DNA of 64,000 nt from Hydrogenophaga intermedia. GTDB lineage: Bacteria > Pseudomonadota > Gammaproteobacteria > Burkholderiales > Burkholderiaceae_C. Where the stretch lies: the NCBI RefSeq assembly GCF_023715105.1, contig NZ_JAMBNO010000014.1:1-64000 (forward strand), written 5' to 3'. Made by a program: the position numbers and the translations under genes. The notes below the pieces were generated by a model. It was not told where the DNA came from and made no database searches. It saw only the letters and a program-made list of their open reading frames with translations. Below are positions 1-7,038 of this stretch, in pieces. Each line of letters starts with the position of its first letter. Positions within the stretch are counted from its first letter, which is position 1.

Positions 1-1187
1 TTCACCCGACCCGCCGCGTAACATGCGGCAGCGACTTGACCACCGCGTCGCTCGTTCGTCGCAAGCGACGAGCGACACCGTGGACAAGTCTTCCGGCGCC
101 TCACACACAAAAATTCGGACACGCCCGTCTGCCCTGCAGGGCACCGGTACTCGTCGCGCTCACTGTTGTAGATGAAGTCTCGCTTGTCAAAGCGACCCTC
201 AAACTTACCACCCGAGGTCAGCGGCTTGGGCACCATCGCCGCGATACCCGCCTGTTCACATTCAAGAATCTGGTACCCCTCGAAGTAGCCACGGTCCGCC
301 AAGACAATCAGATTCGGATGCGCTGCTGCCTCCTGGGCAGCCTTTGCCATTGCGGCCAACTGGCCGCGGTCCGTGACGGCGTTGGTCACCTCGTGCGCAA
401 CGATCAGATGGTGCTTGGCATCGACTGCGGTCTGCACGTTGTACCCCACGACTGCAGAACCCAGGCGACTGGTGGCCATGGAGCGAGCATCCGGATCGGT
501 GAGAGAGATTTGACGCTCCTGCGAGGTTTGCAACTGCTCCTCGATCTTGCCAAGGCCGCGCATCTGCTCTTTGATCTTGGCGATCCTCTCCTTCAGACGG
601 GCCACCCGCTCTGGAAGAACGATCGCGGGATCACGGTCGGCGCGGTCAAGCTCGGCGAGGTAACGGTTGATGCTGTGCTCCAGCTGCTGCATCCGCACCT
701 GGATCTTGTTGCTTGTGAAGTTCTTGTCGCGGTTGTTGACTGCTTTGAACTTGCTCCCATCGATGGCAACAATGCCGTCGGCGAATAGCTTGAGCCGCCG
801 GCACAACAGGACGAACTCGCGGCAAACCTTTCGGATCGCGTCTCCATGATCCTTGCGGAAGTCAGCGATGGTCTTGAAGTCTGGTGTCAGGCGGCCGGTC
901 AGCCACATCAGCTCGACGTTGCGCTGAGCCTCACGCTCCAGGCGCCGGCTCGATTGGACTTGGTTGAGGTAGCCGTAGATGTAGATCTTCAGCAGCACTG
1001 CAGGGTGGTAGGACGGTCGGCCAGTCGATGCGGGCTTCACACCGTCGAAGCCGAGCTGGTGCAATTTCAGCTCATCGACGAAGACATCGACGACCCGCAC
1101 TGGGTTGTCGTCTGCGATGTAGTCGTCCAAGCACTCCGGCAGCAGCGTGACTTGACTGCGCTCCTCGCCCTCGATGAATCGCTTCAT
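1..1187 (-). CDS. IS1182-family transposase (3' end outside window)
   Basis: Reading leftwards from the ATG at 1187 there is an uninterrupted frame of 395 codons to the window edge. The N-terminal part (residues about 15-110) matches the helical DUF772 domain of IS5/IS1182 transposases (HPAVLLKIYIYGYL, then TADFRKDH). A DDE-type catalytic core follows: VAIDGSKFKAVN gives the first Asp and VLADRGY the second. A cysteine-rich stretch near the visible C-terminus (CPAGQ, then CPRC) is usual for the IS1182 subgroup. Full family members are about 450-500 residues, so only the C-terminal fifth is missing from view. Reads in the same direction as the neighbouring NAD-kinase-like gene. No frameshift was seen, so it may be functional. 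Confidence 0.85.
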   Translation of the reverse strand, partial: MKRFIEGEERSQVTLLPECLDDYIADDNPVRVVDVFVDELKLHQLGFDGVKPASTGRPSYHPAVLLKIYIYGYLNQVQSSRRLEREAQRNVELMWLTGRLTPDFKTIADFRKDHGDAIRKVCREFVLLCRRLKLFADGIVAIDGSKFKAVNNRDKNFTSNKIQVRMQQLEHSINRYLAELDRADRDPAIVLPERVARLKERIAKIKEQMRGLGKIEEQLQTSQERQISLTDPDARSMATSRLGSAVVGYNVQTAVDAKHHLIVAHEVTNAVTDRGQLAAMAKAAQEAAAHPNLIVLADRGYFEGYQILECEQAGIAAMVPKPLTSGGKFEGRFDKRDFIYNSERDEYRCPAGQTGVSEFLCVRRRKTCPRCRSSLATNERRGGQVAAACYAAGRV

Positions 1188-1261
1188 ATCGCCCACCTAA
1201 AGTCGCGTTGTCGAACCTTAAGTGATCACATCGGCCAATTCAAGCGTTTTCACACAGCCTC
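1..1261 (-). mobile_element. IS1182-family insertion sequence, partial (runs off left edge)
   Basis: The whole left end is occupied by an IS1182-type transposase gene read leftwards that is still open at base 1. The outer tip is placed near 1261 because the bases just upstream of the gene read, from outside inward, GGCTGTGTGAAAACG, a terminus type I associate with this kind of element. The opposite inverted repeat is outside the window, so the tip and any target duplication cannot be confirmed here. It lies about 65 bp from the end of the NAD-kinase-like gene, which is intact. Confidence 0.6.
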
Positions 1262-1325
1262 AGTCTTGAGCTGACTTCCAGATCCAAGAACTGCAACGAT
1301 TGCATTGTCTTCACCGGGAACGATT

Positions 1326-2270
1326 TCAGATCACCAGCCTGCCAGTCGTCGCCGACGGCGCAATCGTGGCCTCCATCCCCGCCGTGAACTGCAAGTAGTC
1401 CGTCTCCATGCCGTCCGAGAAGATGATGCCGTTGTCCGGCATGCGCGATCGCACCTTGAGCGGCTCGCTGGGCAGCACCCGCCCGTAAACCAGCGTGGCC
1501 TGTGAGGTCCGTGTCGGAAACGGCTCCCGAACGGCAAACACCAGCGCCCGCTCTTCCCAGGGCATGGGCTGGTAGGCGTCCTCCGACGATGGCATGCCCA
1601 AGCTGCGCGCAATCGCCATCGAACCCGTCACGATGCTTTTGAGCCAGGCCGTGGAGCCCAGGCCGGTCGAGACGATCAAGCCCGAGGACGACTGGAATTC
1701 GGTTGTCGATCGATGCGACAGGTCGTAGAGCGCCGAGGTGTGGCTGCGGGGTCCGATGAAGAGATCGTTCACGGCGCGCAGCACCTGCCCGTCGCTCAGG
1801 CGCGCCTCGGCCATGGTCACCGGGCGGGTGTCTCGCTGGTCTGCTGCAACGCCCGGCAAGATCGCGCCTAGGTCAGCGGGCTGGAACGGCAGCAACACAC
1901 CGTCCCAGCGCGACGGCTCCGGGTTGAGGCCCACCAGCGGTTGCCCCTCAAGGTACTTCATGGTGTTGGCCACCAGGCCATCCTGCCCCAGCGCCACCAC
2001 GATGTCCGAGGCCGCAAACACGAAGTTGGCCAGCAGGGAGCGGTCCACGATCTGGTAGCGGCCCCAGGTTTGCAGGGCCTGAACGGTGACTCGCAGGCTG
2101 GCCGCGTACGCCTCGCTCTCGGTCAGGTAGTCCGAGAAATCCGCCCCCAGGTGCTCGACATAGAACTTCGCCTGTCCGAGTGTGTTGTAGCGGGCGATCA
2201 GGTTGTCCAGCCGGGTGCGCCGGGTCACCAGCACGACCCGCCGATCACCTTGTGCAGCGCCCGTGCTCAC
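1326..2270 (-). CDS. NAD-kinase-like protein
   Basis: A 314-residue protein of the NAD kinase/diacylglycerol-kinase fold. The segment DIVVALGQDGLVANTMKYL aligns with the nucleotide-binding GGDGT motif, and LVGLNPEP with the following LGxNxD strand. The later SSGLIVSTGLGSTAWL fits the conserved TGSTAY-type loop. The canonical GGDGT is changed to GQDGL, so catalysis of NAD phosphorylation is not assured; the protein may be a divergent NAD kinase or a nucleotide-binding regulator. Start is GTG, overlapping the SPFH stop codon as GTGA, so the two are translationally coupled. Position in the NrtR-controlled divergon supports a role in NAD metabolism. Confidence 0.75.
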   Translation of the reverse strand: MSTGAAQGDRRVVLVTRRTRLDNLIARYNTLGQAKFYVEHLGADFSDYLTESEAYAASLRVTVQALQTWGRYQIVDRSLLANFVFAASDIVVALGQDGLVANTMKYLEGQPLVGLNPEPSRWDGVLLPFQPADLGAILPGVAADQRDTRPVTMAEARLSDGQVLRAVNDLFIGPRSHTSALYDLSHRSTTEFQSSSGLIVSTGLGSTAWLKSIVTGSMAIARSLGMPSSEDAYQPMPWEERALVFAVREPFPTRTSQATLVYGRVLPSEPLKVRSRMPDNGIIFSDGMETDYLQFTAGMEATIAPSATTGRLVI

Positions 2271-3328
2271 ACCGTCCTCCGTGCCGCCACCGACCCAGTC
2301 CCGGCTCCTGCGCCCGCACCGGCGCCCAGCAGCGAATTGAGCAACTCGGGCGACATGTTCAGCTGCCCGATGCGCTCGGCCCGCTCGGCGATGCCGCCAA
2401 AGGCCTGGGCGATCAGCTGGCCGGGCTGCATGCCCACGGCCGCCAGGGCCTGCACCACCCGGGGATCGGCTTTCTCCAGGGCGTCCATCACCGCGCGCAC
2501 CTTGTGCGCCTGCGCCTCCGCCTCCTGGCGCGTGTTCTCGGACTCGCTGGTGACGAATTCCTTGCGCTGGTTCTCCAGCACGATGTCGGCGCTCATCTGC
2601 TCCGCCCGCAATTCGTTCTGGCGCCGCATGGCCGCGGCCTTGGCCTCCATCTGGGTTTCCTGGATCTCGCGCTTCTTCACCTCCACTGCGATCTCCGTGT
2701 CCAGTTCGTTCTGCCGGATGGCCCGCTCGTTCTGCACCCCGGCCATGCGGCGCTGGGAGATCGCGTCATCGGCTGCTTTCAGGTTGGCCTCTCGGGCCTC
2801 GGCCTCCAAGGCCCGCGCGATGTCGGGTGTGGGTTTGATGGCCACCACCGCCACCCCCAGGATCTCCAGGCCCAGCGCCTTCACCTCGGGCTGGTTGCCC
2901 AACTGTTCCTGTGCGGCACGCGCGACCTCGGCCGTGGCCTTGAGTGCATTGCGAAGCGGCAGCGCCTGGATCACCTGCTGCACGATGGCGCGCACCTGCA
3001 TCACGACCCGGTCCTGCAGGCGCTCAGGGTCGTCCGAGGCGTAGGTGACGCCATCGGGCTCCAGTGAGAAATCCATCATCTTGTAGATGCGGCCGGGGTC
3101 GCCCACCCGGTAAGTGACTTCGCCCTGAACCGTCACACCCTGGAAATCGCTGGTGACCAGGTCCAGCATGAAGCCGGCGTCGCGGCTGGCGATCGGCACC
3201 GCGACCAGCGAGGTGGTGGGTGCGTAGTAGAAGAAAGACAAGCCCGCCCCCTGGCGCACAAGCTTGCCGCCGCGGAACTGCATGAGGTGGGTGGTGGGCT
3301 GCGATTTGATGAACTGGATGCCAAGCAT
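2267..3328 (-). CDS. SPFH/band-7 domain protein
   Basis: A 353-residue protein with an SPFH (prohibitin/stomatin-like) domain in about residues 20-190 and a long charged Ala/Glu/Arg/Gln-rich region (about 180-290) that should form a coiled coil, then a Gly/Ala-rich tail. There is no N-terminal membrane segment, so it resembles soluble or peripherally bound SPFH proteins. The start at 3328 is chosen because AAGGAG lies about 7 bp upstream; a longer upstream frame crosses the operator DNA and is unlikely. First gene of a two-gene unit with the NAD-kinase-like protein and divergent from nrtR, so probably NAD-responsive. Its biochemical role is unknown; SPFH proteins scaffold large membrane-associated assemblies. 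Confidence 0.8.
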   Translation of the reverse strand: MLGIQFIKSQPTTHLMQFRGGKLVRQGAGLSFFYYAPTTSLVAVPIASRDAGFMLDLVTSDFQGVTVQGEVTYRVGDPGRIYKMMDFSLEPDGVTYASDDPERLQDRVVMQVRAIVQQVIQALPLRNALKATAEVARAAQEQLGNQPEVKALGLEILGVAVVAIKPTPDIARALEAEAREANLKAADDAISQRRMAGVQNERAIRQNELDTEIAVEVKKREIQETQMEAKAAAMRRQNELRAEQMSADIVLENQRKEFVTSESENTRQEAEAQAHKVRAVMDALEKADPRVVQALAAVGMQPGQLIAQAFGGIAERAERIGQLNMSPELLNSLLGAGAGAGAGTGSVAARRTV

Positions 3329-3345
3329 TTGGATCTCCTTGTTAA

Positions 3346-3360
3346 GTTGCACAGTACAAC
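3346..3360. promoter_or_regulatory. NrtR-type operator, box 1
   Basis: GTTGCACAGTACAAC is a near-perfect palindrome in the gap between the divergent SPFH and nrtR genes, next to the SPFH ribosome-binding site. It is almost identical to a second copy centred 24 bp away. The form and position fit autoregulation by the adjacent NrtR; binding itself is inferred. Confidence 0.7.
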
Positions 3361-3369
3361 CTTTAATAA

Positions 3370-3384
3370 GTTGTATAGTACAAC
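3370..3384. promoter_or_regulatory. NrtR-type operator, box 2
   Basis: GTTGTATAGTACAAC is the second copy of the palindrome, about 20 bp upstream of the nrtR start codon. With box 1 it spans most of the short AT-rich intergenic region, so a bound dimer at each site should block both divergent promoters. Confidence 0.7.
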
Positions 3385-3404
3385 CCGAACAGGAGATGTC
3401 AAGC

Positions 3405-4157
3405 ATGGCCGCCAAAAAACCCGCAAGACGCCCACCGGTATCCGCCTTCGAACGCCCGCTGGTCACGGTCGACGTGGTGATCTTCACGGTGCTCGACGAC
3501 CAGTTGAAGGTGCTGCTCGTGCGCCGTCCGGATGTGGCGTTGGATCCCCACCCAGGGCGCTGGGCTCTGCCGGGCGGATTCATCAACGTGGAAGTCGACG
3601 CGAGCCTGCACCACTGCGCGCTGCGCAAGCTGCGGGAGAAGACCGGGCTTCAGACCCCCTACCTGGAGCAACTGGGCAGCTGGGGCAGCGCTACACGGGA
3701 TCCGCGGGGGTGGTGTGCCACCCACGTCTACTTCGCCCTGGTTCCACCGCCCGAGGTGGGTGAAAAAACGGCGGAGACTGCGCCACCTGGATCCGCATGG
3801 ATCGAGGTCGCCATGGCCTTGCGTAAGCGCCTGGCCTTCGACCACGCAGAGATCCTGGCGGCGGCTGTGGAGCGTCTGCGTGGCAAGGTGGAGTACACGT
3901 CGCTTCCGGCCTTTCTGTTGCCAGAGCCTTTCACGCTGCCGCAGCTGCAACGCACCTACGAGACCGTGCTGGGCCGGCCCATGGACAAGAGCGCGTTTCG
4001 CAAGCGCATGCTGGACGCGCAGTTCCTGACCGAGGCGGGGCCCATCGCCGGTGATGCCGGTCGCGCTGCCATGGGCTACCGCATCCTGGACCGTGAGCGA
4101 GCGGCGGTGTTTCCGCGGACGTTCCGCTCTGTCGAAGTGCAATCCACCAAGGACTGA
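3405..4157 (+). CDS. nrtR: NrtR-family Nudix-related transcriptional regulator of NAD biosynthesis
   Basis: A 250-residue regulator. Residues about 15-150 form a Nudix-like fold (VTVDVVIFTVLDDQLKVLLV, then RWALPGGF). The catalytic Nudix box is degenerate: the helix reads LHHCALRKLREKTGL without the full REUxEE acid set, as in NrtR repressors that sense ADP-ribose or NAD intermediates rather than hydrolyse them. Residues about 165-235 are the winged-helix domain (FTLPQLQRTYETVLG, then FRKRML). The start at 3405 follows AGGAGA; longer frames run through the operators. Heads an operon with nicotinamidase (1 bp gap) and pncB, and is flanked by two palindromes it probably binds. Confidence 0.9.
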   Translation: MAAKKPARRPPVSAFERPLVTVDVVIFTVLDDQLKVLLVRRPDVALDPHPGRWALPGGFINVEVDASLHHCALRKLREKTGLQTPYLEQLGSWGSATRDPRGWCATHVYFALVPPPEVGEKTAETAPPGSAWIEVAMALRKRLAFDHAEILAAAVERLRGKVEYTSLPAFLLPEPFTLPQLQRTYETVLGRPMDKSAFRKRMLDAQFLTEAGPIAGDAGRAAMGYRILDRERAAVFPRTFRSVEVQSTKD

Positions 4158-4158
4158 C

Positions 4159-4974
4159 ATGCGCACCAAGCTGCTGATCATTGATCCCCAAAACGATTTC
4201 TGCGACATCGGCGGCGCGGCGCTGCCGGTCGCCGGTGCCAACCACGACCTCAAGCGCCTGGCCAGCTTCATCGAGGAGAACCAGGGCCACATCAGCGACG
4301 TCACGGTCACGCTGGATTCGCATGCGAGCGTTGCGGTCGAACGCACCACGTTCTGGCTGGGCCGGGACGGGCAGTCGGTTGCGCCCTTCACCTTCATCAC
4401 AGCAGCGGATGTGATCGCCGGTGCCTTCCGCCCCAGGGATACTGGCTTGACCGCCCAGGTCGTCGGCATGCTCGAACAACTGGCGGCTGCTGGCAAGGAA
4501 GGGATGGTGGTGTGGCCGGTGCACTGCGTCACGGGGACCTGGGGTCACAACATCCATAGCGATGTGGCCCGCAGCCTCGCGGCCTGGGAAATGACCCACC
4601 AGCGCGCCGTGGCCAAGGTGCTCAAGGGCGAGTACCCGTTGACCGAGCACTTCGGGGTGTTCGAAGCCGATGCTCCCGTGCCGTCGGTCCCGGGCACCCA
4701 GTTCAACACGGCGCTGGCCACCTCGCTTGCCGGCGGTGCCGATCTCATCGCCATCGCGGGTCAGGCATCAAGCCACTGTGTGGCGGCCAGTTATGACCAA
4801 TTCATGCGCTTCCTGGCCGGTGCACCCGCTCTTATGCCGAGAGTGGTGCTGCTGCGGGACTGCATGAGTCCGGTGCCGGGCTTCGAGAAGCTCGCCGATG
4901 CGTTGTTCGAACGCGCTCGCGCGGCCGGCACCGGTGTGACGACCGTGGACGAGTTCGCACAATCCTTGTCATGA
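4159..4974 (+). CDS. pncA: Nicotinamidase (nicotinamide deamidase)
   Basis: A 271-residue isochorismatase-fold amidase that converts nicotinamide to nicotinate in the cytoplasm. Visible catalytic elements are the N-terminal Asp in [10 protein letters not shown], the Lys in [12 protein letters not shown] and the nucleophilic Cys in SSHCVAAS; metal ligands are suggested by LDSH and by PVHCVTGT. At 271 residues it is longer than E. coli PncA and closer to the larger eukaryote-like forms. The ATG lies 1 bp after the nrtR stop. The product feeds PncB encoded directly downstream, so the operon rebuilds NAD from nicotinamide. Confidence 0.92.
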   Translation: MRTKLLIIDPQNDFCDIGGAALPVAGANHDLKRLASFIEENQGHISDVTVTLDSHASVAVERTTFWLGRDGQSVAPFTFITAADVIAGAFRPRDTGLTAQVVGMLEQLAAAGKEGMVVWPVHCVTGTWGHNIHSDVARSLAAWEMTHQRAVAKVLKGEYPLTEHFGVFEADAPVPSVPGTQFNTALATSLAGGADLIAIAGQASSHCVAASYDQFMRFLAGAPALMPRVVLLRDCMSPVPGFEKLADALFERARAAGTGVTTVDEFAQSLS

Positions 4975-4999
4975 CAAACGGACACAACTGGGAGACCCA

Positions 5000-6253
5000 T
5001 TGAACACGCACCACACACCAGCGCAGGAAGCGATAGCGGACTATGTTCCGGTCGTGACTTCACTGCTGGGGACCGACCTTTACAAGTTCACCATGCTGCA
5101 GCCCATGCTGCACTCGATGCCGGCCAACCAGGCCGAGTACCGCTTTGTGTGCCGCAACGAGGCCGCTTACCCGCTCAGCGAGATCCGGGGCGAGGTGGAA
5201 CGACAGATCGAGCACCTGTGCACGCTGCGCTTCACCGAGGAAGAGCTGCAGTACCTGGGTGGCCTGCGGTACATGAAATCCGACTTCATCGATTTCCTGC
5301 GGATCTTTCGCCTACAGCAGCGCTACATCTCGGTGTCGGCCAACGGTGATGGGCTGAGCATCGTGGCCAAGGGTCCCCAGATCCATGTGATGCTGTTCGA
5401 GATCTTCGTGCTCGCCATCGTCAACGAAATCCACTTTCGGCGCCTGGCCACGCCGGAAGCGCTCGAAGAAGGTCGTCGGCGTCTGCAGGGCAAGATCACG
5501 CTGCTGCGGATCGGCGCGCGGGAACTTCAACGCGAGCACCCGTTCGAGTTCTTCGACTTCGGTGTGCGCCGGCGCTTCTCGGCCGCGTGGCAGGAGGAGG
5601 TGGTGGCGACCCTGGCGCGTGAGGTGCCCGAGTTCTTCAAGGGCACGTCCAACGTCCACTTGGCAAAGAAATACGGCCTGGTGCCCATCGGCACCATGGC
5701 GCACGAATACCTCCAGACCTTCCAGGCAACGGGCGTACAACTCAAGGGCTTTCAGAAGGCGGCCCTGGAGAACTGGGTGCAGGAGTACCGCGGGGACCTG
5801 GGCGTGGCCTTGACCGATGTGGTGGGCATGGACGCGTTCCTTGCCGACTTCGACCTCTACTTCGCCAAGCTCTTCGACGGGCTGCGCCACGACTCGGGTG
5901 ATCCCGTCATGTGGGGCGAGAAGGCACTGGCGCACTACGCCCGCCTGAAGGTCAATGCGCACAGCAAGCGGCTGGTGTTCTCCGACGGCCTGGACCTGCA
6001 GGCTGCACTGGGTCTGTACGAACGTTTCGCCGACCGCATCCAGACCGGGTTCGGCATCGGCACGAATCTCACCAACGATGTGGGTTTGACCCCGCTGAAC
6101 ATTGTCATGAAGCTGGTGAGCTGCAATGGCCAACCCGTCGCCAAGCTCTCCGACTCGCCGGGCAAAACCATTTGCGACGACGAGACGTTTCTTGCGTACC
6201 TGCGTCAAGTGTTTCGTATCGAGGATGGAAACAGCCAACTGATCAAATCTTGA
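5000..6253 (+). CDS. pncB: Nicotinate phosphoribosyltransferase
   Basis: A 417-residue enzyme that joins nicotinate and PRPP to give nicotinate mononucleotide, the entry step of NAD salvage. Family signatures are [13 protein letters not shown] near the N-terminus, the [10 protein letters not shown] segment, the active-site region around [13 protein letters not shown], and the phosphoribosyl-binding GLRHDSGDP and [10 protein letters not shown]. The start is TTG at 5000, with GGGAG about 6 bp upstream; no in-frame ATG keeps the conserved N-terminus. Last gene of the nrtR operon, followed by a small GC hairpin. Confidence 0.93.
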   Translation: MNTHHTPAQEAIADYVPVVTSLLGTDLYKFTMLQPMLHSMPANQAEYRFVCRNEAAYPLSEIRGEVERQIEHLCTLRFTEEELQYLGGLRYMKSDFIDFLRIFRLQQRYISVSANGDGLSIVAKGPQIHVMLFEIFVLAIVNEIHFRRLATPEALEEGRRRLQGKITLLRIGARELQREHPFEFFDFGVRRRFSAAWQEEVVATLAREVPEFFKGTSNVHLAKKYGLVPIGTMAHEYLQTFQATGVQLKGFQKAALENWVQEYRGDLGVALTDVVGMDAFLADFDLYFAKLFDGLRHDSGDPVMWGEKALAHYARLKVNAHSKRLVFSDGLDLQAALGLYERFADRIQTGFGIGTNLTNDVGLTPLNIVMKLVSCNGQPVAKLSDSPGKTICDDETFLAYLRQVFRIEDGNSQLIKS

Positions 6254-6276
6254 AGCCAAAGGTGTCTAGGATTCTG

Positions 6277-6294
6277 ACGGCCTGCACAGGCCGT
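6277..6294 (+). terminator. Possible terminator of the nrtR-pncA-pncB operon
   Basis: ACGGCCTG and CAGGCCGT form a perfect 8-bp stem with a 2-base loop 24 bp after the pncB stop. Only a short T run follows, so intrinsic termination may be weak. Confidence 0.45.
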
Positions 6295-6319
6295 TTCGAC
6301 AGCTTCAGACTGGACTGAG

Positions 6320-6526
6320 TCATTCGAGCGCGATTTCCCTGAAGTCGGAGGCGATCACCACCTGACATTCGACGGCCAGTGCTTCGCAGGACTGCAATGC
6401 CATAAAGACTGGGTACTCGAAGACGTGTGGCAGCAGCCAGTTCCCGAATGAGTTGTTGAACTCGAGTTGAACTGGAGCTGCCGACCCCCAATGCAGGCAT
6501 TTGTCGCAGAACTCCGATCCAGTCAT
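6320..6526 (-). CDS. Small hypothetical ORF, doubtful
   Basis: A 68-codon leftward frame in the low-GC gap, starting MTGSEFCDKCLHWG and containing a CxxC pair near the N-terminus. I do not recognise a family. No good ribosome-binding site is obvious, and it sits in a scar region next to truncated genes, so it may be a fragment or chance. It is listed only because its composition looks more protein-like than the other small frames nearby. Confidence 0.15.
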   Translation of the reverse strand: MTGSEFCDKCLHWGSAAPVQLEFNNSFGNWLLPHVFEYPVFMALQSCEALAVECQVVIASDFREIALE

Positions 6527-6654
6527 CCCAAAATTGACAGCTAGTCCAATGTTTTACGTGCCATTGGTTGAATGGCTGGCCGCAGGCGATAAGGCATCCA
6601 TAGCCTGCGAGAGCAAGCTATCCTTGCACCAATATCCAATGAAGGAGACATTTC

Positions 6655-6753
6655 ATGAAGCATCGATTCATGGCAGGCCTGTTGTTGATCCTTGCTTGCA
6701 GCGGGATCAAGGCGGCTGTCATCTTCGGCGGCTACGACTGTGGTCAGCCGTAA
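6655..6753 (+). pseudogene. Truncated gene for an exported protein (signal peptide only)
   Basis: After GAAGGAGA and an ATG at 6655 comes a typical Sec signal peptide (MKHRFMAGLLLILACSG, ending in KAA), then only about 11 residues (VIFGGYDCGQP) before TAA. The strong ribosome-binding site and intact leader followed at once by a stop suggest that the body of the gene was lost when mobile DNA inserted just downstream. The IS21-type end begins about 60 bp further on. The original product cannot be identified from so short a remnant. Confidence 0.5.
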
Positions 6754-6815
6754 GTACCGCGTCTCAAGTTACGCGAGCCTGTCTACCAGACAACCCCTCA
6801 AGCCTATCGCGAAGT

Positions 6816-6988
6816 TGTTCGACTGCCCTTGAAAACTGACCCACTTAGAGCAGCAATTTCCATTTAAAGCTGACCCACGTAAGAACCCTATCCTGCTGCT
6901 TTTGGCAGCAGGAGATTTCAGGAGTGATAGACGTGGCAACTTTGAGTGGCATAAGACGCTGGGCACTGCGCGAGCAGATGTCCATACG
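6816..6988 (+). mobile_element. Left-end remnant of an IS21-family element
   Basis: Two related direct repeats, GAAAACTGACCCACTT (6831-6846) and TAAAGCTGACCCACGT (6865-6880), lie 34 bp apart just upstream of the beginning of an istA-like frame. Such repeated transposase-binding sites with CTGACCCA cores are typical of IS21-family ends. A plausible tip is TGTTCGACTGCCC at 6816. Only this end and the first codons of istA survive; the rest, including istB, is replaced by the Tn7-like element. Confidence 0.55.
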
Positions 6989-7004
6989 TGCCGAGTCGCG
7001 CTGA
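6924..7004 (+). pseudogene. istA: Truncated istA (IS21 transposase) start
   Basis: From the GTG at 6924, preceded by CAGGAG, the frame reads MIDVATLSGIRRWALREQMSIR, which matches the usual N-terminus of IS21-family IstA just before its helix-turn-helix. It then changes to AESR and stops at 7002-7004. The homologous sequence would continue with EIARRTG, so the break lies at about 6985-6990. This marks the junction with DNA of the Tn7-like transposon. Clearly non-functional. Confidence 0.6.
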
Positions 7005-7038
7005 CGGATAGCGCCGATCGCAGAGCAAAACGTTTGTA

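Larger units (their letters stand above)
6254..6654. other. Low-GC intergenic stretch after pncB
   Basis: About 400 bp with clearly lower GC than the flanking genes. It holds the hairpin at 6277, a weak leftward small frame (6320-6526) and the upstream region of the truncated exported-protein gene. No RNA gene or convincing full-length CDS is visible. The composition and the mobile elements to its right suggest remnant acquired DNA. Confidence 0.5.

Noticed and set aside
36..1274. Rightward frames of up to 250 codons over the left end
   Set aside because: They are antisense shadows of the IS1182 transposase, which has recognisable domains on the other strand and is open to the window edge.
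3399..4650. Long leftward frames opposite nrtR and pncA
   Set aside because: High-GC shadow frames of genes with clear Nudix and nicotinamidase motifs on the other strand.
6754..7038. CTGACCCA direct repeats as a CRISPR-like array or riboswitch
   Set aside because: Only two copies 34 bp apart, imperfect and next to an istA start; IS21 end repeats explain them.
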